Below, piece after piece: positions 1 to 7,697 of a DNA stretch of 22,398 nt. Both the position numbers and the translations under genes were made by a program. The notes below the pieces were generated by a model. The model made no database searches. It was not told the DNA's origin and was given only the letters and a program-made list of their open reading frames with translations. This DNA comes from an uncultured Gammaproteobacteria bacterium. GTDB lineage: Bacteria > Pseudomonadota > Gammaproteobacteria > Xanthomonadales > Xanthomonadaceae. The stretch covers positions 1 to 22,398 of the forward strand of contig CAMPGW010000046.1 of NCBI GenBank assembly GCA_946885735.1, in the 5' to 3' direction. The first letter of the stretch is position 1. Every line of letters begins with the position of its first letter.

Positions 1-799
1 CCTCGTCGAACTGGGTGACGTGCGGGATCATCGCCCAGTTGCGCGCCAGGTTGGCCGCGGACAGCTTGTTGATGCGCGAACGCGGCACGCGCTCGACCTC
101 GCCGAACTTGGCGAAGTCCACCTGCGGCCAGGGAATCAGCTGCAGGCCGCCGCCGCCCGACGCGGTCGTGGCCACGCCGCCACCGGCAAGCGCGCCCTTG
201 ACGAAGCGCTGCACGTCCTCGCGGCTGATGCGGCCGCCGCGTTCGCTGCCGGTGACCTGCGCCAGGTCCACGCCGAGCTCGCGCGCGAACACGCGCACGG
301 CCGGGCTGGCGTAGGGCAGCACGCCCGGCACGAGCTGGTCGCCGCCGAGCTCACGCGGACCGGCCGGGCGCGGGGCATCCTCGACCCGCGGGGGGCTCGG
401 CGCGCGTGCAGGCTCGGACTTGGGAGCCGGCGCGGCGGGCTCGGCCGCCGGCGCCGGTGATGCCGCAGTTGGACCGATGGGACGGGCGGCCGGCGCGGGC
501 GCCGTCATCGCCTCCGGGGCCGCGGGAACCGCGGACGCCTCCGGCGCGTCGGTGCTCGCCTCGACCTCGATCATTGCCACCACCGCGCCGCTGTTGATCT
601 CGTCGCCCACCTTCACCCGCAACTCGCGCACGACGCCGGCCAGCGGCGACGGCACTTCCATCGTCGCCTTGTCCGACTCCAGCGTGACCAGGCCCTGGTC
701 CACCACGACGGTGTCGCCGGGCTTCACCAGCAGTTCGATCACCGGCACGTCCTTGTCGCTGCCGATGTCGGGGACCCGGGCTTCCATGAGTTGCGGCAT
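1..799 (-). CDS. aceF: Dihydrolipoyllysine-residue acetyltransferase, pyruvate dehydrogenase E2 (partial, C-terminus outside window)
   Basis: E2 core of the pyruvate dehydrogenase complex, which transfers acetyl groups from lipoyl-lysine to CoA. About 266 residues are present and the catalytic domain runs off the left edge. Visible: one N-terminal lipoyl domain (about 5-80) with the lipoylation motif ESDKATMEVP (Lys44); an Ala/Pro-rich linker (about 82-150); the peripheral-subunit-binding domain (about 161-201, LPYASPAVRVFARELGV then GGRISREDV); then the first residues of the catalytic domain (RVPRSRINKLSAANL). Only one lipoyl domain is present, unlike the three of E. coli. The start at 799 (MPQLMEARVPDIG) is preferred because E2 proteins usually carry a few residues before VPDIG; an in-frame ATG at 787 is the alternative. 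No good Shine-Dalgarno is visible, but a CCACAATGGCG element lies at 828-838. The neighbouring lpd/aceE genes would be outside the window. Confidence 0.93.
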   Translation of the reverse strand, partial: MPQLMEARVPDIGSDKDVPVIELLVKPGDTVVVDQGLVTLESDKATMEVPSPLAGVVRELRVKVGDEINSGAVVAMIEVEASTDAPEASAVPAAPEAMTAPAPAARPIGPTAASPAPAAEPAAPAPKSEPARAPSPPRVEDAPRPAGPRELGGDQLVPGVLPYASPAVRVFARELGVDLAQVTGSERGGRISREDVQRFVKGALAGGGVATTASGGGGLQLIPWPQVDFAKFGEVERVPRSRINKLSAANLARNWAMIPHVTQFDE

Positions 800-839
800 G
801 CGCTGCGATACCTGCGTCTTGCGGGATCGCCATTGTGGC

Positions 840-864
840 AAAAAAAAGCCCCCGGGGAGGGGGC
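840..864 (-). terminator. Rho-independent terminator after the DUF2884 gene
   Basis: Read on the minus strand: a perfect 6-bp stem GCCCCC/GGGGGC with a 5-base loop, followed directly by eight T (840-847). It lies about 90 bases past the stop of the DUF2884 gene and upstream of aceF, so it separates the two minus-strand genes. This is the only textbook intrinsic terminator I found in the window. Confidence 0.85.
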
Positions 865-951
865 GAGGGGAAACGGTGTTGCCACCGCGTTTGCGCTCAG
901 GGGCGCTCGATGGGGTGCGGCCCGGCTTCGGCCGGTGCCGCCGGTGGGCGG

Positions 952-1722
952 TCAGGGGGCGCGCTTGCCATGCTCGGGATCCACGCGCAGCAGCTGCAGC
1001 GCGTCGCCACCGGCCGGACGCCATTCGAGGGCGTCGTCGAGGGCGTCCATCCGCTTCAGGCGCTCGCACATGCGCTCGGCCAGCGGCTCGAGCGCCTTGG
1101 CGCGCTTGTCCACGCGGGCGTCGAGCTCGCGTTCCATGCGTTCCATCTTCGACTGCATCTGCTGGCGTTCGGCGTCGCCGGAGAAGGCCGCCTTGAGCGC
1201 GCTGCTGATGGCGCCGCCGACGATGTCGGGCACGAAGCGGGTGACGATCGGCTCGACGATGGCCTCCATGGCGTCGTTGTTGAAGGCCGCCATCGGCGTG
1301 CGCTGGAGTTCGGCGCGCGAGCGGGCGCGGCCCCGCTCGAGCTCGGCGATGGTCTTGTCCGGATCCGACGACAGGCCGCGCGCGACTTCCGCCAGCGCGG
1401 TGTAGGCGATCTCCACGGCTTCGAGCGCGACCGTGCGCAGCTCCGGCACCAGCGCGCGCATCTCCGACTCCAGCGTGGCGATGCGTTCGCGGTCGGCCGC
1501 GGAGAGCGTGACTTCCACGCCGTCCACGAACAGGCGGCCGCCGCCGATGCCGACTTCACGGGGGCCCTCGCCCTCGCGCTTGAACAGGAAGGCACTGCGG
1601 TACGGCGAAACGTCCCAGGCGGTGCCGACGTCGCAGCCCAGGTGCACGTTGTCGTTGTTGCCGTGGGCCGAGGCCTGGCCGACGCCCAGCAACAGGGCAA
1701 GCACCAGCAGCGACTTCTTCAT
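952..1722 (-). CDS. DUF2884 (YggN-like) periplasmic protein
   Basis: A 256-residue protein of unknown function. It has a clear signal peptide (MKKSLLVLALLLG, cleavage probably after ASA at about 19), so it should be periplasmic. After the signal come a Cys30 segment, a small beta-type region (FLFKREG, GGGRLFVDGVEV) and then a long helical, charged region: TLSAADRERIATLESEMRAL, a helix starting at the ALEAVEIAYTAL segment, and a C-terminal coiled-coil-like MERMERELDARVDKRAKAL, ending in a Cys-containing ERMCERLKRMDALD segment. This order resembles E. coli YggN/DUF2884: signal, short sheet with a xxVDGxxVxLxxxDR-like turn, then helices. The ATG start has GGAG 11 bases upstream (CGAGGAGAGTCCCGCC). 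The gene is followed by an intrinsic terminator and appears monocistronic. Family assignment is from remembered similarity; no biochemical role is known to me. Confidence 0.78.
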   Translation of the reverse strand: MKKSLLVLALLLGVGQASAHGNNDNVHLGCDVGTAWDVSPYRSAFLFKREGEGPREVGIGGGRLFVDGVEVTLSAADRERIATLESEMRALVPELRTVALEAVEIAYTALAEVARGLSSDPDKTIAELERGRARSRAELQRTPMAAFNNDAMEAIVEPIVTRFVPDIVGGAISSALKAAFSGDAERQQMQSKMERMERELDARVDKRAKALEPLAERMCERLKRMDALDDALEWRPAGGDALQLLRVDPEHGKRAP

Positions 1723-1873
1723 GGCGGGACTCTCCTCGAACGGTGTGGAGGCCAGTGTGTCACGCGCTGCGCGGGCTTCCCCGTGCCGAACGGCGGCATG
1801 ACCAAGGTCACGCGTTCGCCCCCGCGCCCGCCTGCCGGGTATCCTTGACCGACCCGACCGCCGAGAGTTCCGC

Positions 1874-3424
1874 GTGCCCCTGCCCGAATTCCTGCGACGC
1901 CACGCGGCGCTCGCGCTGCTGGCCCTCGGCCTGGTGCTGGGGCTGGCCTTCCAGGGCAGCCGCGGCCTCTGGGAACCCGACGAGGGGCGCTACACCAACG
2001 TGGCGCTGCAGATGCTGCATTCCGGCGACTGGATCAGCCTGCGCCGCAACGAGGAAGCGCTGCACTTCACCAAGCCCCCGGTTACCTACTGGGCGATCGC
2101 TGCCAGCGTGAGCGCCTTCGGCCGCAGCGAGTGGGCCGTGCGCCTGCCGATCGGCCTCGCCTTCGCCCTGACCGGCTGGATGGTGTTCCAGCTCGGCAGG
2201 CGCTTCGTGCCGGACAAACCCTGGCTGCCGGCCCTGGTCTACCTCACCTCGCCGGTGCCGTTCCTGGCCGCCAACACCGTCAACACCGACGGCATGCTCG
2301 CGCTGATGGAGACGCTGGCGGTGCTGTGTTACGTGCAGCACCGCTTCGGCGGGGGGAATGCGCGCTGGCTGGATGCGATGTGGGCCGGGTTCGGCCTGGC
2401 GTTCCTGACCAAGGGCCCGCCCTCGCTGCTGCCGCTGCTGGCGATCCTGGTCTTCGAGGGCGTCTCGCGCGTCGGCGCGGTGGCGCGCGTGGACGCCGGC
2501 GATGGCGGCCTGCGCGGTTCGCCGGCGCGCGTGCTGCTGCGTCCGCTGGGCTGGCTGGCCTTCGCCGTGATCGGGCTGGGCTGGTACCTGGTGGTGATCC
2601 GCCGCCATCCGGGCCTGCTCGACTACTTCCTCGGCCACGAGGTGTACGCGCGCATCGCCACCGACAAGCTGCGGCGCTTCCCGGAGTGGTACGGGCCCTT
2701 CGTGGTCTACCTGCCGACCCTGGTGCTCGGCACCCTGCCCTGGATCGCGATGGCGCTGGCGCGCCTGCGCGGCGCCCGGCTGGCCTGGCGCGAGGCGCCG
2801 GAATCGCTGCGCTTCCTGTGGCTATGGTTCGCGGTGCCCTTGCTGGTGTTCTGCCTGGCGCGTTCGCGCTTGCCGCTGTACGTGCTGCCCCTGTTCGTGC
2901 CGCTCTCACTGCTGCTGGCGCGGGCGCTGGTGCAGCGGCGCTGGACCCGCGCCGGCGTCGCCTGGCTCGCGGCCTGGGTGCTGGTGCTGCTGGGCGTGAA
3001 GTTCTGGGCCGCCAACCTCTACGAGACCGACAAGGACGGCCGGGTGTTCGCCAGCCAGCTCCTTCCCATGCTGCCCGGGCACCCCGACGAGCTCCTGTTC
3101 GTCGAGGACATGACGCGCAACGGACTGAACCTGTACCTGGACACCGACATCGAGCGCCTGAGTTTCAAGCCGATGCCGCGCATGCTCTCCGACTCGTCCT
3201 ACGACCAGACCTTGGCCGAGGAGCTGGCCGAAGGCGAGACCGGTCGGGTCTTCATCATGAAGGCCGGGGTCGAGCGCTATTTCCTCGATGCCGTGCGCGA
3301 AGCCGGCGTGCAGTCGGTGAAGCTCGGCGAGATCACCGACATCAAGGGCCGCGAGGAGCGCCACCGCGTGGTCTACACCATCGAGGGGGATTTCCCCGCG
3401 AGGGCCGCCGCGACGCCACCCTAG
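1874..3424 (+). CDS. ArnT/PMT-type glycosyltransferase (GT39/GT83 superfamily), integral membrane
   Basis: A 516-residue multi-pass membrane protein of the GT-C fold. Such enzymes use polyprenyl-phosphate sugars as donors and work on the periplasmic face. Hallmarks: a first membrane helix (about 11-27); the acidic pair in WEPDEGRYTNVALQML (Asp36-Glu37, the catalytic/metal DE motif of PMT/ArnT enzymes); then LHFTKPPVTYW (about 63-73), the KPP loop typical of ArnT-like proteins. Many hydrophobic helices follow, and a soluble C-terminal region from about residue 400. It is a little shorter than E. coli ArnT (about 550). GTG start at 1874 (MPLPEFL) with only a weak GAGAG upstream; a TATCCT sequence at 1850-1855 could be a -10 box. 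The 3' end overlaps the convergent EamA gene by four bases. The acceptor cannot be told from sequence: lipid A and a protein are both possible. Confidence 0.85.
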   Translation: MPLPEFLRRHAALALLALGLVLGLAFQGSRGLWEPDEGRYTNVALQMLHSGDWISLRRNEEALHFTKPPVTYWAIAASVSAFGRSEWAVRLPIGLAFALTGWMVFQLGRRFVPDKPWLPALVYLTSPVPFLAANTVNTDGMLALMETLAVLCYVQHRFGGGNARWLDAMWAGFGLAFLTKGPPSLLPLLAILVFEGVSRVGAVARVDAGDGGLRGSPARVLLRPLGWLAFAVIGLGWYLVVIRRHPGLLDYFLGHEVYARIATDKLRRFPEWYGPFVVYLPTLVLGTLPWIAMALARLRGARLAWREAPESLRFLWLWFAVPLLVFCLARSRLPLYVLPLFVPLSLLLARALVQRRWTRAGVAWLAAWVLVLLGVKFWAANLYETDKDGRVFASQLLPMLPGHPDELLFVEDMTRNGLNLYLDTDIERLSFKPMPRMLSDSSYDQTLAEELAEGETGRVFIMKAGVERYFLDAVREAGVQSVKLGEITDIKGREERHRVVYTIEGDFPARAAATPP

Positions 3425-4299
3425 GGGTGTTCGGATTCGACGTGTACCCGTTCGCGCCGGACCAGGTACACGCCACTGGCAATGATGATCACGGCGCCCA
3501 GCAAGGTGAACTGGTCGGGCAAGGTGCGCCATAGCGACCAGTCCAGCAACAGGGCCCAGGCCAGCGCGCTGTACTCGAAGGGCGCGATCGCCGAAGCCTC
3601 GCCCAGGCGGAAGGCCTCGGTGATGGCGAGCTGGCCGAAGAAGCCGCTCACCGCCACGCCGAGCAGCACCCAGCCGTCCTCCGGGCGGATCCCGACCCAG
3701 TCCGGCGCCGCCAGTGCGCCGGCGCCCAGGCCGACCATCGCCATCAGCCAGAACACTTGCGACTCGCTGCTGTCGGTGCGCGAGACGATGCGCACCGTCA
3801 CCGCGGACACCGCGTAGCACAGCGACGCCACCAGCACCGCCAGGCCGCCGAGGGTCAGCATGCCCTCGCCGGTCGGACGCAGCACCACCAGCACGCCCAG
3901 CAGTCCGACCGCGATCGCGATCCAGCGGGCGCGCTCCACGCGCTCGCCGAGCACCGGCACCGAGAGCACGGTGATCAGCAGCGGCGCGATGAAGAAGATC
4001 GCGTAGGCCTCCGACAAGGCCAGGTCGCGCAGGGCGAAGGCGAACAGCGAAAGCATCGTGATGCCCAGCGCGCCGCGCAGCAGGTGCAGCGGCCAGCGCA
4101 CGCGCCAGAGGCGCGGCAAGGCGCCACGCCAGAGGACGTAGGCGATCACCAGCGGCAACGAGCACAGCGCGCGCATGGCGGCGACCTGCATCGCGGGATA
4201 GTGCGGGACCAGCATCTTCAGCCCGGCGTCCATCAGGGACAGCATGAAGACGGCCAGCAGCATCGCCAGGATGCCGCGCAGGTTGGAGGGGGTGCCCAT
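3421..4299 (-). CDS. EamA/RhaT-family DMT transporter
   Basis: A 292-residue inner-membrane protein with about ten hydrophobic helices arranged as two EamA repeats (about 7-140 and 155-285). Conserved DMT features include RALCSLPLVIAYVLWRG early, the AIFFIAPLLITVLSVPVLGERV segment (xxPxxxxxxxxxxLGE ends repeat 1), and the equivalent FEYSALAWALLLDW with TLLGAVIIIASGVYLVRRE in repeat 2. Such proteins export or import small metabolites; the substrate is not predictable here. The ATG start at 4299 has no Shine-Dalgarno. A -10-like GATAAT (4308-4313) sits eight bases upstream of the ATG, so translation may be leaderless. Its TAG stop is on the CTAG shared with the convergent glycosyltransferase. 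Confidence 0.88.
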   Translation of the reverse strand: MGTPSNLRGILAMLLAVFMLSLMDAGLKMLVPHYPAMQVAAMRALCSLPLVIAYVLWRGALPRLWRVRWPLHLLRGALGITMLSLFAFALRDLALSEAYAIFFIAPLLITVLSVPVLGERVERARWIAIAVGLLGVLVVLRPTGEGMLTLGGLAVLVASLCYAVSAVTVRIVSRTDSSESQVFWLMAMVGLGAGALAAPDWVGIRPEDGWVLLGVAVSGFFGQLAITEAFRLGEASAIAPFEYSALAWALLLDWSLWRTLPDQFTLLGAVIIIASGVYLVRRERVHVESEHP

Positions 4300-4307
4300 T
4301 GGCGCGG

Positions 4308-4313
4308 ATTATC
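4308..4313 (-). promoter_or_regulatory. -10-like element directly before the EamA start (possible leaderless promoter)
   Basis: Minus-strand GATAAT (5 of 6 to TATAAT) ends eight bases before the ATG at 4299, so transcription would begin at or next to the start codon. No convincing -35 is seen 16-18 bases upstream and there is no Shine-Dalgarno in between. Confidence 0.4.
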
Positions 4314-4436
4314 CGGCAAACGGCCGCTTGGCGGATTAGGCCAGCATGATGGCGTTTCCGCCACTATCGGGATAGGCTGAACGGGCGGACGCTGGCCCTG
4401 CCCGGTATCCCCCGGTCTCCATCCAGGAGAACTGTC

Positions 4437-4865
4437 ATGCGCCCCACCGCCCTTCTCGCCCTTGCCCTCGCCGCCATGAGCCTGTCCGCTGCCGCCAATC
4501 CCGCCCGACCCGTGGCCGAGCTCGCCGCTGCCGGCGACTACTCGCCCGGCAGCCAGTACACCGCCTCGTTCCACCAGACCCTCAACCGCTGGCGCCTGCA
4601 GCCCGCGGACGGCCAGGACGTGGAGATCGACACCGGCGCCTGCGCCACCGGCGCGATGATCCCGCCCGGCGTGTGGCTGGTGGTGCGCGACGTCCACGGC
4701 CGCCCCGAACTGCTCGCCCCCTCGGTCACGCCCTTGCCGGCCGGCGTGCCCGACCGGGTGGCCCTGCGCCACTGCGATGAGGCCCACGGCCGCGCGATCG
4801 CGGTGCCACGCGCGCTGCTCGAGATCCTCGGCGAGCGCACCGGCGCGGTCTACGTGTATGACTGA
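4437..4865 (+). CDS. Small secreted hypothetical protein, overlaps the GlxA-type regulator gene
   Basis: A 142-residue protein I do not recognise. The N-terminus is a clear Sec signal peptide (MRPTALLALALAAMSLSAAA, cleavage about 20/21), so the mature part of about 120 residues should be periplasmic or secreted. The mature protein is mixed alpha/beta-like, with two cysteines (69 and 113) that could form a disulfide, and a C-terminus ending in VYVYD. A strong AGGAGA at 4425-4430 supports the ATG at 4437. The 3' end overlaps the next gene's start by eight bases, so the two are almost certainly cotranscribed and translationally coupled. Function unknown. Confidence 0.75.
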   Translation: MRPTALLALALAAMSLSAAANPARPVAELAAAGDYSPGSQYTASFHQTLNRWRLQPADGQDVEIDTGACATGAMIPPGVWLVVRDVHGRPELLAPSVTPLPAGVPDRVALRHCDEAHGRAIAVPRALLEILGERTGAVYVYD

Positions 4866-5877
4866 GTCCGTCGCGCCACTCACCGGTCGCCTGCGCCTGG
4901 GCATCCTGGCCATGGACGGCTGCATGCTCAGCTCGATCGCCTCGGCCAGCGACCTGTTGCGCGTCGCCCAGACCCTGTCGGACATCCGCCAGCCGGGCGC
5001 GCTGAAGCTGGAGACGGTGGTGTTCGGCGCGCGCGGCCAGGGCCGCATCGCGACCTCGGTCGGGCTGGAACTCGGCGGGCTGGTGGACGCGCCGCCCGAG
5101 GACCTCGACATGGTGTTGCTGCCCGGCCTGCTGCACCACAGCCCGCAGGACCTGGTCTCGCGGGTGGCGGCGATGCACGCCGAACTCGACCTGCTGCGCA
5201 GCTTGCACCTGCGCGGCGTCAAGCTCGCCGGCAGCTGCAGCGGCAGCTTCCTGTTCGCCGAGTCCGGCCTGCTCGACGGCCACCGCGCCACCTGCAGCTG
5301 GTGGCTGGCGAACGCCTTCCGCCAGCGCTACCCGCAGGTGCGGCTGGAGGCCGACGAGATGGTGGTCGAGGACGCCGGGATGATGACCGCCGGCGGCGCC
5401 TGTTCGCTGCAGACGCTGATGCTGAGGCTGGTCGCCCGCGCCGGCGGCGAGGAACTCGCGCAGCAGACCGCGCGCATGCTGCTGATCGACACCGACCGCC
5501 AAAGCCAGGCGCCCTACGTCAGCCAGGCATTGATGGAACGCCCGCGCGACTCGCTCACCGAGAAGGCCGAACGCTTCCTGCGCCATGAACTCCACCGCGA
5601 GGTCAGCGTCACCGAACTGGCCCAGCACTGCGGCACCAGCGAGCGCAGCCTGCTGCGGCATTTCCGCAGCCACCATGGCATCACCCCGCTGGCGCACATC
5701 CAGCACCTGCGGGTCGAACGCGCCAAGGCGCTGCTGGAAACCACCCACCTGAGCTTCGAGGAAATCGTGGAACGCTGCGGATACAGCGACAGCGCGAGTT
5801 TCCGCAAACTGTTCAAACGCGCCACCGCCATCACCCCCGGCGACTACCGCGAACGCTACCGGCTGCGCCCGCACTGA
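4858..5877 (+). CDS. GlxA-family transcriptional regulator (DJ-1/PfpI domain + AraC HTH)
   Basis: A 339-residue regulator. Residues about 10-200 form a DJ-1/PfpI-type (class I glutamine amidotransferase-like) sensor domain with Cys127 in the nucleophile-elbow motif LAGSCSGSFLFAESGLLDG and His142 just after it. Residues about 236-335 are an AraC/XylS double helix-turn-helix: VSVTELAQHCGTSERSLLRH, then LSFEEIVERCGYSDSASF and KLFKRATAITPGDYR. In this family the amidotransferase-like domain usually senses a ligand rather than catalysing. The start at 4858 is chosen because MTESVAPLTGRLRLGILAMDG is the natural N-terminus; a longer in-frame start at 4777 lies wholly inside the previous gene and gives a low-complexity extension. 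It overlaps the secreted-protein gene by eight bases and converges with the hydroxylase gene, leaving one base between the stops. Confidence 0.9.
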   Translation: MTESVAPLTGRLRLGILAMDGCMLSSIASASDLLRVAQTLSDIRQPGALKLETVVFGARGQGRIATSVGLELGGLVDAPPEDLDMVLLPGLLHHSPQDLVSRVAAMHAELDLLRSLHLRGVKLAGSCSGSFLFAESGLLDGHRATCSWWLANAFRQRYPQVRLEADEMVVEDAGMMTAGGACSLQTLMLRLVARAGGEELAQQTARMLLIDTDRQSQAPYVSQALMERPRDSLTEKAERFLRHELHREVSVTELAQHCGTSERSLLRHFRSHHGITPLAHIQHLRVERAKALLETTHLSFEEIVERCGYSDSASFRKLFKRATAITPGDYRERYRLRPH

Positions 5878-5878
5878 C

Positions 5879-6547
5879 TCAGCGCGCGAGCGTGCGCAGC
5901 AGCCAGTCGAACAGCGGGTAGGAGATGTTGAAGTTGCAGCGCGCCATCCGCCGCGGGTCGTGGTGGGTGCGGTGCAGCCAGCCGAGCCGGCGCACCAGCG
6001 CGCGCCGCGCCAGCCAGTGCGACTCCGGCAGGTGGTAGGCCAGGTGCAGCAGCTCGTAGTTCATGAAATAGAACAGGCCGGTGGCCAGGAACAGCCAGGC
6101 CACGTTCGCCGACACCAGCGCGCCCAGCGCGAGCGCCACCGGCGTGGCGAACACGCCGAAGAAGAACACCACCAGCAGCGGCGGGAACAGCACCGCGCGC
6201 AGGTCGCGCAGGTCGTCCACCGGCATCGCCTCGTGGCTGAAGAAGCGGTGGTGCTGGCCGGCGTGGCGCCGATACACCAGGCCCAGCCCGCGGAAGGGCC
6301 GGTGCATCGGGAAGCGATGGCCGAGGTATTCGGCGAGGTTGGCGTACAGCCAGGCCAGCGGCACCGCCAGCCATTCGAGCGGGCGCACGGACTCGAGCTG
6401 CAGCAGGCACAGCGCCAGCGCCAGGCTGCCGGCGCCGAAGGTGAAGGCCAGGTGCAGTCGGGCGTCGTAGCGCGCCGGAATATCGCGGTCGCGATAGTCC
6501 TCGCGAAAGCGCGCGACCGCCTCGGGCAGGCCGACGCCGCGGTTCAT
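5879..6547 (-). CDS. Fatty acid hydroxylase/sterol desaturase superfamily membrane protein
   Basis: A 222-residue membrane di-iron enzyme candidate. The histidine clusters expected of the superfamily are all present: HRFPMH (77-82), HAGQHH (95-100) with His105, HLAYH (168-172) with His177, and HRTHH (192-196). These lie between hydrophobic helices (about 34-50, 58-72, 118-135, 140-162). Such enzymes hydroxylate or desaturate lipids on the cytoplasmic side of the inner membrane using two irons and O2; the substrate is unknown. The start at 6547 cannot move upstream because an in-frame TAG lies four codons before it. AGGGCAGGG precedes the ATG. A ten-codon reading frame (6544-6573) after a GGAGG ends on this start codon (ATGA). 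It is convergent with the GlxA-type gene. Confidence 0.85.
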   Translation of the reverse strand: MNRGVGLPEAVARFREDYRDRDIPARYDARLHLAFTFGAGSLALALCLLQLESVRPLEWLAVPLAWLYANLAEYLGHRFPMHRPFRGLGLVYRRHAGQHHRFFSHEAMPVDDLRDLRAVLFPPLLVVFFFGVFATPVALALGALVSANVAWLFLATGLFYFMNYELLHLAYHLPESHWLARRALVRRLGWLHRTHHDPRRMARCNFNISYPLFDWLLRTLAR

Positions 6548-6620
6548 CGCCCTGCCCTACCGTCCACTCGCATGCATCCTCCGTCTCGGCGCGACCATAC
6601 ACCCGCGCGCCGGCTTCGCC

Positions 6621-6626
6621 CACAAT
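6621..6626 (+). promoter_or_regulatory. -10-like element directly before the dinB start
   Basis: CACAAT ends six bases before the GTG at 6633, which would place the transcription start on the GTG. The surrounding 11-mer CCACAATGGCG (6620-6630) occurs exactly again on the minus strand upstream of aceF (828-838). No clear -35 and no LexA-like palindrome is seen. Confidence 0.35.
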
Positions 6627-6632
6627 GGCGGG

Positions 6633-7691
6633 GTGCGCAAGATCGTCCACATCGACATGGATGCCTTCTACGCCTCGGTCGAGCAGCGCGATGATCCCGC
6701 CCTGCGCGGCAGGCCGGTGGTGGTGGCCTGGAAGGGCGCGCGTTCAGTCGTCTGCGCGGCCTCGTACGAAGCCCGCAAGTACGGCATCCGTTCGGCCATG
6801 CCGGCGTTGCGGGCCGAGCGCCTGTGCCCGGCCGCGGTGTTCGTGCCGCCGGACTTCAGCCGTTATCGCGCGGTGTCGCGGCAGGTGCGCGAGATCTTCG
6901 CCCGCCACACCGACCTGATCGAGCCGCTGTCGCTGGACGAGGCTTACCTCGACGTCACCACCAACAAGCTTTCCTTGCCCAGCGCCACCGCCGTGGCCAG
7001 CGCGATCCGCGATGCGATCCGCGAGGAGACGCAGCTGACCGCCTCCGCCGGCATCGCGCCCAACAAGTTCCTCGCCAAGATCGCCTCCGACTGGCGCAAG
7101 CCCGACGGGCAGTTCGTGATCCGGCCGCGTCAGGTCGAGGCCTTCCTGCTGCCCTTGCCGGTGTCGAAGCTGCATGGCGTCGGGCGGGTGATGGAGGCCA
7201 AACTCGCCGCCGTCGGCATCCAGACCGTCGGCCAGCTGCGCGCGCTCGGGCCGGTGGAACTGGAGCGCCGCTGGGGACCGTGGGGCCGGCGCCTGCACGA
7301 GTTGTCCTGCGGCGTGGACGAGAGTCCCGTGGTCAGCGAGCGCGCGACGCTGCAGGTGTCGGCGGAGGACACCTTCGCGCGCGACCTGTTGTTGCGCGAG
7401 ACCGAACCGACCCTGCGCCACCTCGCCGGCAAGGTCTGGGAGGCGGCGATGAAGGAGGAAGGCCGCGTCGGCCGGACCGTCGTGCTCAAGCTCAAGACCA
7501 GCGACTTCAAGATCATCAGCCGCAGCCTGACGCCGCCGGTGCCGCCGGCCAATCCGGGCGAACTCACGCGCATCGCCATCGGCCTGCTCGAGCGGGTGGA
7601 CCTGCCGCCGCGCACGCGCTATCGGCTGGCCGGCATCGGGCTGGCGAACTTCCGCGACGTGCACGAGATCCCGCCGGAACTGTTCGCCTGA
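6633..7691 (+). CDS. dinB: DNA polymerase IV (Y-family translesion polymerase)
   Basis: A 352-residue Y-family polymerase, the usual length for DinB. The N-terminus VHIDMDAFYASVEQ holds the metal-binding Asp8, and SLDEAYLDVT holds Asp102 and Glu103, completing the catalytic carboxylates. The nucleotide-binding AASYEARKYGIRSAMP (about 43-57) and TASAGIAPNKFLAKIASDWR are typical of Pol IV. After these come the HhH thumb (VSKLHGVGRVMEAKL) and the little-finger domain. The C-terminus ends EIPPELFA, which could serve as a beta-clamp-binding peptide. The GTG start at 6633 is required because translation from the nearby ATG at 6625 is out of frame. There is no Shine-Dalgarno. The protein makes error-prone bypass synthesis past lesions. 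It converges with rsuA, with six bases between the stops. Confidence 0.95.
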   Translation: MRKIVHIDMDAFYASVEQRDDPALRGRPVVVAWKGARSVVCAASYEARKYGIRSAMPALRAERLCPAAVFVPPDFSRYRAVSRQVREIFARHTDLIEPLSLDEAYLDVTTNKLSLPSATAVASAIRDAIREETQLTASAGIAPNKFLAKIASDWRKPDGQFVIRPRQVEAFLLPLPVSKLHGVGRVMEAKLAAVGIQTVGQLRALGPVELERRWGPWGRRLHELSCGVDESPVVSERATLQVSAEDTFARDLLLRETEPTLRHLAGKVWEAAMKEEGRVGRTVVLKLKTSDFKIISRSLTPPVPPANPGELTRIAIGLLERVDLPPRTRYRLAGIGLANFRDVHEIPPELFA

Positions 7692-7697
7692 GCGCGG

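Noticed and set aside
2131..3534. 467-codon plus-strand frame inside the glycosyltransferase gene
   Set aside because: Shadow frame, Arg/Pro/Ala-rich, no start signal; the real frame has membrane helices and DE/KPP motifs.
6560..6632. LexA box upstream of dinB
   Set aside because: No CTG-N10-CAG or TTAGTA-type palindrome visible in the gap.
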